Shown in pieces: positions 7,504 to 18,340 of a stretch of 23,307 nt of DNA. Origin of the DNA: Chloroflexota bacterium (GTDB lineage Bacteria; Chloroflexota; UBA6077); NCBI GenBank assembly GCA_021788565.1, contig JAJYKO010000006.1, forward strand, positions 1-23,307, in the 5' to 3' direction. A program made the translations under genes and the position numbers. The notes beneath the pieces were generated by a model, which saw nothing but the letters and a program-made list of their open reading frames with translations, was not told the origin of the DNA and did no database searches. Positions within the stretch are counted from its first letter, which is position 1. Every line of letters starts with the position of its first letter.

Positions 7504-9221
7504 CGGTCACAGCCCGCGAAGGAGAGCGCGAAGCTCTGTTCGATTATCGGAAAATCGGTCAGGATGTTGTGCCCCGGCACGGCCAGGGGGAAGACCTGGG
7601 CGTTGGCGAAGGAGGCGGTCCGCACCCGATAGCGCGCCAGGGTGTTCCCGTCGCCAACCAGGATCCAGTGCACGCCCTCTCCTCGCGGCGACTCAACCCA
7701 CCCCAGGGCCGTTGCCCCGGCCGGAAGTTCTCCCACCGCGGCTCGCACCGGGCCGCCAGGCACTCTTTCCAACAGCTGCTCGATGATGCGCAGTGATTGA
7801 TGAATCTCTTCCAGGCGCACCCTGGCCCTCGCGAAGGCATCTCCAGCCTCATAGACCGGCACCTCGAAGCCGGCCTCAGCGTATGCCGCGTACGGGTGGT
7901 CCCGCCGGAGGTCTCGATCGACACCCGAGGCCCGCGCCACGGGACCCACAGCTCCGTAGGCCGTCGCGTCCCCGGGCGTTAGAATGCCAGTTCCCTCCAG
8001 GCGGTCCAGGTGGGATGAGGAGCCCAGCAACATCGGCTCCAGGATTCTCATCTCCAGCCGCACGTCCGCGACGGTCCTCTTCACAGCATCCAGCGCATCA
8101 GCGCCCAGGTCTCGGGCCAGCCCTCCCGCGACGTTCATGCCGAACAGATAGCGGTGTCCGGCGATGGCCGCGTTCAGGCGCAGCACCCGCTCCTTCAAGA
8201 TGTCCATCTGTGCCTGCCCTACCACCAGGCCAGTGGACTGACAGAGGTCGGCGTGGTAGCCCAGGTGGTTGTACAGACGCTCCAGCTCCGCCAGGATGGT
8301 TCGGAGGGAACGGGCCCGCGCAGGCGCCTCGACCCCCGCCGCCGCCTCCAGGGCCTGGCAGAGGGCCAGGGAGTGGGCAAAGGCGCTGGTCCCCGAGATC
8401 CGCTCGGCCAGGAGCGGCAGGTGGACCAGGGGAAGGCCCTCGGCCATCTTCTCGATCCCACGGTGCTTGTAGAAGGGCTGAAGCCGGACGTCCACCAACT
8501 CCTCACCCACGGTACGCAGCCCGTAGTGGACGGACTCCACCACCCCGGAGCGCACCGGCCCCAGGGGATAGTCCACGACGCCGGCAGGGGCCTCCGCGGT
8601 CTCCAGGCCCGTGGCTCGGCCATCGCGGGCCGCCTCAGAGCTCCACGAGAACCGATGGCTCAGCGGCCGAAGCCCTTGCGGCCAGTCGGAGGGCAGCCGT
8701 AGTCGGGCCAGGGCAGGGTGGCCCTGCGGCTCGATGTCCACCTCGTCCCAGACCTCCCGTTCGTACCAGCCAGCCGCGGGCAGCAAAGACGTCAGGGAAG
8801 GATAGTGCGCGCCCTCGCCATTCACATCATGTAGGGGCCGGCGGCCCTGCCGGCCCGCCAGTTCTCCCTCGGTCTCGCCCTCACCCCGCGACGCCAGTGG
8901 GTCGCCGGTCCACGCCTCTCCCAGAGGGGGAGGGAGTCCCGGGGAACCTTCTCCTCGCATGGGAGCCACGAGGTGTAGCCACGCGGCCTCCCGGTCCAGG
9001 GCGAAGAGCAGGTGAAGCTCGAGACCACCGCCCCGACCACGGGCATCAACGCCGTAGAGGTCGGTGAACACCGCTCCTAATTTCTCGCGCAGCCGCTGCA
9101 CCAGCCCCGGCAGCTGCTCGGCATCCACCCCGGCCGCCAGCTCCGCCCCGGGGGCGAGAGTTGGCTCCGAGTCGAGGACCGATGTCAGATCCTCTTGAAG
9201 TCGCGCTTCAGTTCCTCTCAT
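7500..9221 (-). CDS. hyfG: NuoCD/HyfG-like large subunit without Ni-Fe ligands (Ehr-type)
   Basis: 573 residues: an N-terminal NuoC-like domain (about 1-175, with YPSLT and GWYEREVWDEVDI) fused to a NuoD/hydrogenase large-subunit domain (YKHRGIEKM, ELERLYNHLGYHADLCQSTG, GNTLARYRVRTASFANAQVF). The two hydrogenase Cys motifs are gone. The proximal RxCGxC motif reads LAERISGTSAFAHS (S276 and S279 in place of Cys), and the C-terminal DPCxxC motif reads SFALSFAGCDR. It therefore cannot bind Ni-Fe and fits the Ehr class of group-4-related complexes. Residues about 89-137 are encoded by dispersed-repeat DNA inserted in the NuoC domain in frame. ATG 9221 is chosen over GTG 9224 because GGAGG lies six bases before it. 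The stop codon coincides with the IS target site. Confidence 0.9.
   Translation of the reverse strand: MRGTEARLQEDLTSVLDSEPTLAPGAELAAGVDAEQLPGLVQRLREKLGAVFTDLYGVDARGRGGGLELHLLFALDREAAWLHLVAPMRGEGSPGLPPPLGEAWTGDPLASRGEGETEGELAGRQGRRPLHDVNGEGAHYPSLTSLLPAAGWYEREVWDEVDIEPQGHPALARLRLPSDWPQGLRPLSHRFSWSSEAARDGRATGLETAEAPAGVVDYPLGPVRSGVVESVHYGLRTVGEELVDVRLQPFYKHRGIEKMAEGLPLVHLPLLAERISGTSAFAHSLALCQALEAAAGVEAPARARSLRTILAELERLYNHLGYHADLCQSTGLVVGQAQMDILKERVLRLNAAIAGHRYLFGMNVAGGLARDLGADALDAVKRTVADVRLEMRILEPMLLGSSSHLDRLEGTGILTPGDATAYGAVGPVARASGVDRDLRRDHPYAAYAEAGFEVPVYEAGDAFARARVRLEEIHQSLRIIEQLLERVPGGPVRAAVGELPAGATALGWVESPRGEGVHWILVGDGNTLARYRVRTASFANAQVFPLAVPGHNILTDFPIIEQSFALSFAGCDR
8811..8960. repeat. Dispersed-repeat DNA inside hyfG, translated in frame
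   Basis: Two repeat types meet here. Bases 8831-8859 match the palindromic element at 5254-5313. Bases 8878-8936, with CCCTCACCCC and CTCTCCCAGAGGGGGAGGGAG, match the element at 10780-10847. The encoded residues (about 89-137 of HyfG, rich in Gly, Arg, Glu and Pro) interrupt the NuoC domain just before YPSLT, where family members have no such segment. The net length must be a multiple of three because the reading frame is kept. Confidence 0.6.
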
Positions 9222-9256
9222 CACGCTCCTCCCAGGACACCCATCGTCTTCTGGCT

Positions 9257-9287
9257 CCCCATCCCCCGGCCCCTATCCCCCATCCCC
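9257..9287 (-). other. G-tract cluster, possible G-quadruplex, between hyfF and hyfG
   Basis: On the minus (coding, mRNA) strand there are five runs of four or five G separated by 2-3 bases, in the 72-base gap between the hyfF stop and the hyfG Shine-Dalgarno. The pattern satisfies the usual four-tract quadruplex rule. A role in translation or transcript processing is only a possibility. Confidence 0.4.
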
Positions 9288-9293
9288 TACGCA

Positions 9294-9833
9294 TCACGAA
9301 CCTCCCAGCACAGCCGCCGCCTGGTGCAATAGGATGGTCAGCGGCGAAGGAATGACGATGCCAAGTCCGACGACAAGCACCGTGCTGATGCCCATAGCCA
9401 GCAAGCTGAGCCCGCCGAGCTCGCCCGACTTCACTCCCTCGGTGGGCGCGCCGAAGGCCATGCGGTTGACGTAGCGCAGGAGGGCGATGAAGATAGCGGC
9501 GACCAGCCCCAGCAATACCAGCGCGGGCAGCACCTGACCGCTGCGGAAGCCCGCGCCCAGGATAGTGAGCTCGCTGATGAAGATGCCGAAGGGTGGCGAG
9601 CCGGTGAGGGCAAGCCCTCCCAGGATCATCATGCCGCCGGTAGCGGGCATCAGCCTGACCACACCGGACACGCGATCGATCTCCTTGGTCTCGTACCTGA
9701 GTAGCACGTGACCGCTGACGAAGAACATCAGGGACTTCGTTACCGCGTGGTTGACGAGTTGCAGCAGCGCTCCGTAGAAGCCGAGGGCGCCGCCGAAGGC
9801 AACCCCAGTGGCCACGATACCCATGTGCTCCAC
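9294..9833 (-). pseudogene. hyfF: 3' part of hyfF (NuoL/M/N-type membrane subunit), downstream of an amber codon
   Basis: This is the in-frame continuation of the fragment at 9840-10769. It encodes SSVEHMGIVATG, LVNHAVTKSLMFFVSGHVLL and several further membrane helices to GGS at the C-terminus, as expected for the second half of a NuoN/HyfF-like protein. The only possible early start is the GTG codon at 9833, inside a conserved helix motif and without a Shine-Dalgarno, so I regard it as a gene remnant rather than a separate gene. With the upstream part it would make a protein of about 491 residues. Apart from the single stop there is no frameshift or deletion, so the lesion is recent, a sequencing error, or tolerated by read-through. 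Confidence 0.85.
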
Positions 9834-9839
9834 GCTGGA

Positions 9840-10769
9840 CTATGCGAGCATCCGCTTATAGTCCCGCTGACGCAGGATGAAGAGAGCAGCAACCGCCAGC
9901 GAGAAGAGACCGAACCCCAGCATCAGCCCGCTGGTATATCCCTGGCCCAGCGAAGGCATGGCCAGGGAGTAGAAGCGAAGGATGCCGTACATCGCGGTAT
10001 TCAGCAGCACACCCGACAGGAGGGCGCTGATGGGACTGGGAGCCTCGCTGTGGGCGTCGGGAAGCCATGTGTGCATGGGAGCCAGCCCCGCCTTGGTGCC
10101 GTAGCCTATCAGGGCAAACAGGAATGCCAGTCTCATGACGCTCGGGTCCAGGCGTGCGGTCACCGGCGTCAACGCCGACCAGACCAGGTCGTAGCTGGGA
10201 CCAAGCAGCTGCACGGCCGAGTAGTAGATGAGGATGGTGCCGAAAAGGGCGAGGGCGATGCCCACCGAGCCCACTATGACGTACTTCCAGGCCGCCTCCA
10301 GCGCCTCACCGGTGCCGTAGAAGCTGACCAGGAAGAGGGATGCGAGGGTGGTGCCCTCGACGGCGATCCACAGCACCCCGAGGCTGTTGCTGAGCGGCAC
10401 CACCAGCATGCTGAAGACGAACAGGTTGAACAGCACGTAGTACCGGCGCACTCGGCCGAGCCCTTCGCCCCGCGAGGTGTCCTGCTCCCGCATGTCCTCC
10501 CGGAGGTAGCCGATGGAGTACAGGGCCGCCGTGGCCCCGACGAAGGCGATGATGAGGGCGGTGAGGGCACTCAGAGCGTCGGCATACAGCCAGCCGCCCA
10601 GGCCTTGAAGGTGGCCGGAAGCCGTCACCTCGGTGGCGGCAAGGGCGACCAGGGCAAGAGTAGCGATGGAGCCGAGCAGCGTGATCGCTTCAAGCCAGCG
10701 GCGCCCGGGGACCACCAGGCACAGAACTGCGGCCATCAATGGAACCACCAGCAGAAGTATTAACAACAT
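9840..10769 (-). pseudogene. hyfF: 5' part of hyfF (NuoL/M/N-type membrane subunit), ends at amber codon
   Basis: 309 codons of a NuoM/NuoN/HyfF-like antiporter-like subunit. Visible are the early membrane helices, KYVIVGSVGIALALFG and the family segment HTWLPDAHSEAPSPISALLS. It ends RQRDYKRMLA followed by TAG (9842-9840), then SSVEHMG in the same frame. Relatives read RMLAYSS at this place, as HyfB in this operon does, so one base change turned a Tyr codon into TAG. Start ATG 10769 has GGGAG eight bases upstream. TAG is an ordinary stop in several neighbouring genes (the USP–CBS gene, mutS-like B, the MFS gene and others), so amber recoding is unlikely. A truncated product would lack several helices. 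Confidence 0.88.
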
Positions 10770-10779
10770 CTATGTAACT

Positions 10780-10847
10780 CCCTCACCCCAACCCTCTCCC
10801 AGAGGGAGAGGGAGGTTCGATTGTCCCCTCCCTCTGGGAGAGTGAGC
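10780..10847. repeat. CCCTCACCCC/CTCTCCCAGAGGGAG dispersed repeat between hyfE and hyfF
   Basis: The 79-base gap between hyfE and hyfF is almost filled by an imperfect palindrome built from CCTCACCCCAACCCTCTCCC, AGAGGGAGAGGGAGG and CCCTCCCTCTGGGAGAGTGAG. A related copy occurs inside hyfG (8878-8936). Such sequences are widespread as REP-like intergenic repeats. It could form a strong mRNA hairpin between the two cistrons. Confidence 0.6.
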
Positions 10848-10848
10848 C

Positions 10849-11505
10849 TTATCCCCTCAGCTTCCGCAGCTCCCCGGTGTCGGCCGAGACGAACTCGCGG
10901 TGGATCAACTGGACCAGCAGTCCCATCACCAGAACGGCTACCAGAATGTCGAACAGGATCCCAAGCTCCACGATGAGCGGCATGCCGTGAGCGATGGTGA
11001 TGGCTCCCGCGAACAGGCCGTTCTCGATGGTTAACAGCCCCACCACCTGGGCCAGGGCCTGTCGCCGCGTGCTCATGATGAAGAGACCTATCAGCATCAG
11101 CGCGATCGAGACCGCCAGCGGGGGCGCGCTCAGGAAGGTGCCGGGTGCTACCACCGCCGGGGAGGCGAAGAAGGCCAGCAGGGTCAGCAGCACGCCGACC
11201 AGCAGCGACGCCGGAAGGTTCAGGTACGGCCGCACCTCCCGCTGCACGTGGAGGCGACGAGCAACGTTACTCAGGATATAGGTGATCAGCCCTGTCTTCA
11301 CGAGCAGCGTGAGCACGGCCAGCGCGAAGAGATCGACGCTACCCTCGGAGTAGCCGACGGTAGCAGCCACCAGCGCCAGGAAGACGGACTGCGCCGCGAA
11401 GGCCCGGATGTACTCAGCCAGATGGCGCGAAGCTATGGTGGCGAAGGCGGTTAGCAGCAGCAGCGTCCCCAGGACCTGCAGGATCTGGGATACGAAAGGG
11501 GACAT
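10849..11505 (-). CDS. hyfE: Hydrogenase-4 component E-like membrane subunit
   Basis: 218 residues, hydrophobic throughout with about six to seven helices, of the HyfE family (NuoK-like C-terminal part). Landmarks include LAVLTLLVKTGLITYIL, RQALAQVVGLLTIENGLFAGAI and ELGILFDILVAVLVMGLLV. It would be part of the ion-conducting membrane arm. The frame is open far upstream, but ATG 11505 has GGAGG six bases ahead and overlaps the hyfC stop by one base (TAATG), so the longer upstream reading is a shadow of hyfC. The gene is intact. HyfE-type subunits occur in group-4 hydrogenases and their non-hydrogenase Ehr relatives. Confidence 0.9.
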   Translation of the reverse strand: MSPFVSQILQVLGTLLLLTAFATIASRHLAEYIRAFAAQSVFLALVAATVGYSEGSVDLFALAVLTLLVKTGLITYILSNVARRLHVQREVRPYLNLPASLLVGVLLTLLAFFASPAVVAPGTFLSAPPLAVSIALMLIGLFIMSTRRQALAQVVGLLTIENGLFAGAITIAHGMPLIVELGILFDILVAVLVMGLLVQLIHREFVSADTGELRKLRG

Positions 11506-12470
11506 TACGCACCTCCTTGCCGCGTGAAATAGAAGGCGACCACTGCCAGGGCCGACAGAATGAAGGTGGCGCCGAGGTACTCCGGGATGCGGAAGAAGCG
11601 CCACTTGGCCACCGACGACTCGATCACCACGATGATGCCGCAGACCACCAGCATCTTCAGCAGGAGGCTCGCGATGGACACGACGATGGTGATCGCTGTC
11701 GTCGCCCCCTCGGGTGACAGTCCCCAGGGCACGGTGAGCACGTTCAGCAGGATCGTGAGCAGAACGAAGGTCTTCATGGCCCCACCCCACTCCATGAGCG
11801 CCAGCTCCCGTCCGGAGTACTCGATGAGGCGGGAGCTCTCGATCATCGACAGCTCGAAGGTACTGGAGGGGTTGTCCACGGGGATTCGCCCGCTCTCGGC
11901 CAGGATCACCAGGAAGAGGGCGGCGGCCAGCAACCAGTGGGCCGGGTTGAAAATGTAAGATGCGGAGATGAGCGTCTGGTTGACCACGAACGGAATGGTG
12001 GCCTGCGCGATTAGGGCAACGGTGAACAGCACCAGGATCACCGCCGGCTCCGCCAGTAGCGAGACCGTCCTCGCCCGGCTGCTGCCCATCCCCCCAAAGC
12101 TGCTCGCGGTGTCCATGGCCGCCAGGGAGGTGAAGAAGCCTCCCAGGGAGAGGATGAAGCCGCCGGCCAGCATGTCGCCCATAAAGGCGTAGGGCAGGGG
12201 ATAGGCGGTCAGAACCGGGATCAGGGTCGCGACGACCAGCGGGGTCACGAAGGTGAAGACCGGCGCGGCGAAGTAGATCCACGAGGCATGTTCGGAAACC
12301 ACGCTGCCCTTATGGAGCAGCTTCCACAGGTCGTAGTAAGGCTGGAACACGCTCGGCCCGCGCCGCGACTGGACTATGGCCTTAAGCCGGTTGATCACCC
12401 CTTTGATCAGGGGCGCGCATATCAGCACCGTCGCCACCTGCAGCAGCTGCAGGACCAGGCTGGTAATCAC
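11505..12470 (-). CDS. hyfC: NuoH/HycD-like membrane anchor subunit, first gene of the Ehr-like operon
   Basis: 321 residues, about eight helices, of the NuoH/HyfC/HycD family. It shows the N-terminal GVINRLKAIVQSRRGPSVFQ segment, YDLWKLLHK and the conserved acidic loop ESGRIPVDNPSSTFELSMIE that contacts the peripheral arm in complex I. I set the start at GTG 12470, which has GGGAGG seven bases upstream and begins a typical HycD N-terminus. A longer open frame to 12638 would run back through the riboswitch and its terminator. The gene begins only 20 bases after the terminator T-tract, so its expression, and that of the whole operon, should depend on anti-termination by the leader. Confidence 0.92.
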   Translation of the reverse strand: MITSLVLQLLQVATVLICAPLIKGVINRLKAIVQSRRGPSVFQPYYDLWKLLHKGSVVSEHASWIYFAAPVFTFVTPLVVATLIPVLTAYPLPYAFMGDMLAGGFILSLGGFFTSLAAMDTASSFGGMGSSRARTVSLLAEPAVILVLFTVALIAQATIPFVVNQTLISASYIFNPAHWLLAAALFLVILAESGRIPVDNPSSTFELSMIESSRLIEYSGRELALMEWGGAMKTFVLLTILLNVLTVPWGLSPEGATTAITIVVSIASLLLKMLVVCGIIVVIESSVAKWRFFRIPEYLGATFILSALAVVAFYFTRQGGA

Positions 12471-12490
12471 TCTAGCACCTCCCAACGCAC

Positions 12491-12534
12491 AAAAAAAGAC
12501 CCCTGGCCGGGGATCGAAATCCCGGTCAGGAGTC
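12491..12534 (-). terminator. Intrinsic terminator, expression platform of fluoride riboswitch C
   Basis: A GC-rich imperfect stem-loop starting GACTCCTGACCGGGAT, loop about TTCG, closing with ATCCCCGGCCAGGGGTC, directly followed by seven T. The 5' arm includes the GACTCC that the aptamer needs for its pseudoknot, so aptamer folding and termination exclude each other. It also stops read-through from the enolase operon upstream. Confidence 0.9.
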
Positions 12535-12591
12535 ATCAGCATCATCGCGCTTCGGGACGGGTAACCGTCCCCGGGCGGATCTCCATCGCCC
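12491..12591 (-). promoter_or_regulatory. Fluoride (crcB-motif) riboswitch C, transcriptional, upstream of hyfC
   Basis: The minus strand reads GGGCGATGGAG at 12591-12581, closes its hairpin with CGCCC (12577-12573), and has an extra hairpin (GGGGACGG/CCGTCCC) before GCTGATGACTCCT (12540-12528). The GGCGATGGAG ... TGATGACTCCT pair is the signature of the crcB motif. Pseudoknot pairing GGAG with CUCC is present, with an A·A opposition next to it. The 3' strand is shared with the terminator at 12491-12534, so fluoride binding should permit transcription of the Ehr-like operon. The layout closely parallels the Bacillus crcB leader as I know it. Confidence 0.88.
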
Positions 12592-12616
12592 GGAAGCCCT
12601 AATCGCTTCTGGACAG

Positions 12617-12646
12617 AGGCTACCATGGCAATCCTCAACTTGTCAA
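12617..12646 (-). promoter_or_regulatory. Possible promoter for the riboswitch C transcript
   Basis: A perfect -35 TTGACA (12646-12641) is followed after 18 bases by TAGCCT (12622-12617), a weak -10. A start near 12610 would put the aptamer about 20 bases into the transcript. The -35 overlaps the last codons of the CBS gene. Without it the leader would be served by read-through from the enolase operon. Confidence 0.4.
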
Positions 12647-13096
12647 ACGCGATGGAGAGGCGTCAGAGCCTGCGAAGCCAACCATCGCGCGGACCAGGTC
12701 AGACCGGCCGATGACCCCTACCATTTGGCCTTCTCGCAGCACCGGCACCGGGTGGATGCCCCGGTCCAGGACTATGGTCATCACCTCGCCGAGGGTGGCC
12801 TCCCCGGACACCGCCACAACTGGCCTGGACATGACCTGGTCGACAAGTACCTCGTTCAGAAGCTGAGCCTTCCTCTCGAAGCCGGGGTAGAAAATGATGT
12901 AGCTCTTCCCCGGCACACGCTGAGGCATCTTCAGCACGTCCTTGATCCCAACCATACCGACGAGGTTGCCCTCGGATGACATCACGGGTAGCCCGTTGAC
13001 TCTATGCTCCAGCATCACCTCGGCGGCTTTCCGCAGTGTGGCACTCGCCTCGATGGTGAGCACGCTGGCGTTCATTACATCTTTGGCCTTCAGCAT
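12635..13096 (-). CDS. Stand-alone CBS-pair (Bateman) protein
   Basis: 153 residues made of two CBS motifs (about residues 5-56 with KAKDVMNASVLTI and GMVGIKDVLK, and 88-140 with VDQVMSRPVVAVS and GVIGRSDLV), joined by a loop with SYIIFYPGFERKAQ. Such proteins bind adenine nucleotides and regulate partners; the partner is not evident. ATG 13096 is preferred (AAGGAG about 11 bases upstream); the frame is open to GTG 13141. It is the last gene of the enolase operon, 61 bases after the phosphoglycerate-mutase-like gene. CBS-domain genes turn up in fluoride-riboswitch operons. Domain call is secure, role unknown. Confidence 0.88.
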   Translation of the reverse strand: MLKAKDVMNASVLTIEASATLRKAAEVMLEHRVNGLPVMSSEGNLVGMVGIKDVLKMPQRVPGKSYIIFYPGFERKAQLLNEVLVDQVMSRPVVAVSGEATLGEVMTIVLDRGIHPVPVLREGQMVGVIGRSDLVRAMVGFAGSDASPSRLTS

Positions 13097-13157
13097 CGAT
13101 CTGGTCACTCCTTCCCGCAAAAAAGCCTCTGTCGCACGCACCCCACCTTGGGAGCTA

Positions 13158-13772
13158 TCAGTCGCCCTCCAGGTGGCAGGTCTCGTTCAAATGCATAGTC
13201 ACCCAACCCTCGTCGGTCTTCTCGAAGAGGCTGATGGATCCGGTGTTCAGCTCCAGCCGTGGCACGCAGATGTCACCCGCGCCCAGCAGGTGGCAGGCAA
13301 GCGCCCTGCCAACCATCCGGTGGGCAACCAGCACCACGTCTCCCTCCCGATGATCTTCGAGCATTCCCTCGACCGCCGCGGCAACTCGCGTCCGGAACTG
13401 GGTGACGCTTTCGCCGCCGGGGATCCGTGCCAGGTGAGGCTGGGTCAGCCAGAGGCGGTAGACATCGGGGTAGCCTGCCGCCACCTCCTCCGGTGTCTTC
13501 CCCTCCCAAACCCCGTAGTTGAACTCGGTAACTCCCTTGAGCGGCTGAACCGGCACCCCCACGGCGTGCCCAATCGCCTCCGCGGTTCTCATCGCCCGAG
13601 AAAGAGGACTGCTGTAAATGGCTGAAACCGAGTACTTGCGCTTGATTGCCATGGCGACCTGTTCGGCCTGCGAGAGCCCCGTCTCGTTCAGCGGCACGTC
13701 GATCTGCCCGCGGAACCGCTCCTCCCTGTTCCACTCTGTCTGACCGTGACGCACGAGTATTACCCTGGTCAT
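13158..13772 (-). CDS. Histidine phosphatase / phosphoglycerate mutase family protein
   Basis: 204 residues. The catalytic signature is at the N-terminus, VILVRHGQTEWN (R8, H9), with SRAMRT (R59), E83 in VTEFNYGVWEG and the second histidine H151 in VLVAHRMVGRAL. That last motif has HR where relatives usually have HG. The family covers cofactor-dependent phosphoglycerate mutases and broad phosphatases, which cannot be told apart here. Being directly downstream of enolase supports a 3-phosphoglycerate/2-phosphoglycerate role, but the short length (about 200) also fits GpmB/CobC-like phosphatases. ATG 13772 has GGGGAGG five bases upstream; the longer open frame is an enolase shadow. Confidence 0.9.
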   Translation of the reverse strand: MTRVILVRHGQTEWNREERFRGQIDVPLNETGLSQAEQVAMAIKRKYSVSAIYSSPLSRAMRTAEAIGHAVGVPVQPLKGVTEFNYGVWEGKTPEEVAAGYPDVYRLWLTQPHLARIPGGESVTQFRTRVAAAVEGMLEDHREGDVVLVAHRMVGRALACHLLGAGDICVPRLELNTGSISLFEKTDEGWVTMHLNETCHLEGD

Positions 13773-13800
13773 CTGCACCTCCCCGATCCTTGGGTCCGTC

Positions 13801-16687
<2,887 letters not shown>

Positions 16688-16691
<4 letters not shown>

Positions 16692-18334
16692 TGCGCCAGC
16701 CGCCTCGTGACCGACTCGAAGCTGAGCCCGTACTTTTCGGCGATCGCCGCGGCGTGGGCCAACCCGTCTGCCGGCTTTCTGACGACGCGGAAGGTCCGCT
16801 GCGCGGGATTCTCGGGAACCACCGTGCTGACCATGCTGACCGTCGCGTCGCCGAGCCTCGACAGCTCGTCGATGAAGGTCACGCACACCGCGAGCACATC
16901 GCGCTCGATCAGCTGCTGGATGATTTCCTGGCCGAGAAAGAGCGAATCTTCCAATGCTGTGGAGGCGAAACTCTCGTTCATGACGATGATGCTGTTGCTC
17001 GTCGCCTGCTCCAGGATCTCGTGGATCCTCACGAGCTCGTCCTGCAGCTTGCCCCGCAGATTCTCGATGTGCTCCTCCTTCTCGAAATGGGTGAACAGCT
17101 GGTCGTAAATGAGTAGCCGTGCACCGCTGCCTGGCACCGGGTAGCCCAGGCTGGCCAGGTAATGAAGCTGCCCGAACGTACGGGCGAAGGTCGTCTTGCC
17201 GCCGTTGTTTGGTCCGGAGACGACGAATATGCGCTCGGGCACCTGCAGGTAGAAGTCGTTGCACACCAACGTTCCGCCCTCTTGCACGAGCTTGTTGGCC
17301 AGGGCGAGATCGAACGGCTCGTCGGCGTGGACTTCCTTGGAGTCCGACATGCGCGGGTAGCAGAACTTGAGTCCTGCTCTCTTGAGCGGCTCGATGAACT
17401 CCAGGTAAGCCAGGTAGAACTGGACTTCTCGATCGAAGCGGCGAATCGTCGGGTCGAGATAGTAACGGCGCTGTTCGAATAACGCATCCAGCCGGTCGAA
17501 GATCTCGGGATACAGCTTGGCGACGAAATCCAGAGCGGCAGCTTCGATGTGGTTCATCTCCACCGAGTCGGCGAACTTCAAACGATAGTCCTGGACTGCG
17601 CCCTGCCGGAACTTCTCGAAGGTGGCCTCGACCTCGACGCTGTAGTCGGGTTCGCCCTCATGCCTGCTGACCGTAAAGCGGTTGCCCTTGACGAGAATGT
17701 TGTACGTGACCGTGGAGAGCTCGCCCTTGATCGCCTTTGCCTCGGCCACGAGCGACTGGAATTCGTCTGACTGGACGTAGGCCGCCAGGTATTCGGCGAG
17801 GGTCTGAAAGCCGCGGGACTTCGGGCGGAGATTTGGCAGTTCCTGAGCCAGACGGCTCACGGCGTCGCAATAGATCTCGACCGCGTCACGGAACCAGGCG
17901 GTCTTCTGGTGGTGGTAGTGCAGCTTCTGCACCTTCTTGAGGTGCTCGCGCATGGCGCGCATGCTCCGCGCAAACGAATTGATGTGGTCGCGCAGCGTCT
18001 TGCCCTCGAGATCCCGCATGACGTCATGGCGGTAGGTGATCGCATCGACGTCCTCTAGCGGAACACAGAAGAAGGGCCGGAGATCGTACGGGTCTGGCGG
18101 TTCCGGCTCCTCGCCGGGGCGCCTGTACGTGAAGCGAGGGTCTGGGCGCGGCGGGCTGATTCCCGGTCGCTCTTCGGCTATCCATGTGAAGAGTTGGTCG
18201 AGGTTCAGGTCTACGAAGAAGGGGAAATCCTGATGTTGATCAATCTCGGCCCCGCCGCGGGGCCGATCGAAAAGGATGCTTTCGAATGCGCTACAAGCCA
18301 TTGCCTGTTCGGGCTCTGCATATTGCTGGACCAT
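16688..18334 (-). CDS. MutS-like ATPase A (MutS core and ATPase domains only)
   Basis: 548 residues. It has Walker A GPNNGGKT (374-381), Walker B SIIVMNES (N453, E454) and STALEDS. Where MutS has THF in the H-loop it reads VTFIDEL (F487), so the switch histidine is absent, unlike in MutS-like B. The first 370 residues are largely helical, with a Pro-rich stretch near 58-85, and have no mismatch-recognition FYE motif. An asymmetric A/B heteromer is the natural inference. ATG 18334 has GGAGG six bases upstream, and this site lies in the regulatory hairpin of riboswitch A. The frame opens slightly earlier at 18352 inside the hairpin, which I reject. First gene of the enolase operon. Confidence 0.9.
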
Positions 18335-18340
18335 AACCGA

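Noticed and set aside
7500..12470. Functional [NiFe]-hydrogenase or formate hydrogenlyase
   Set aside because: All four Ni-Fe cysteine ligands are missing from the large subunit.
12491..12591. Molybdenum cofactor riboswitch upstream of the hyf-like operon
   Set aside because: Considered because of the formate hydrogenlyase link, but the GGCGATGGAG and TGATGACTCCT pair with its terminator overlap fits the crcB motif, and two sister leaders match the same motif.
13097..13157. Terminator or fourth riboswitch between the PGM-like and CBS genes
   Set aside because: There is a six-T run and a CCACCT/AGGTGG stem, but the stem does not abut the T-run, and no GCGATG hairpin is present.
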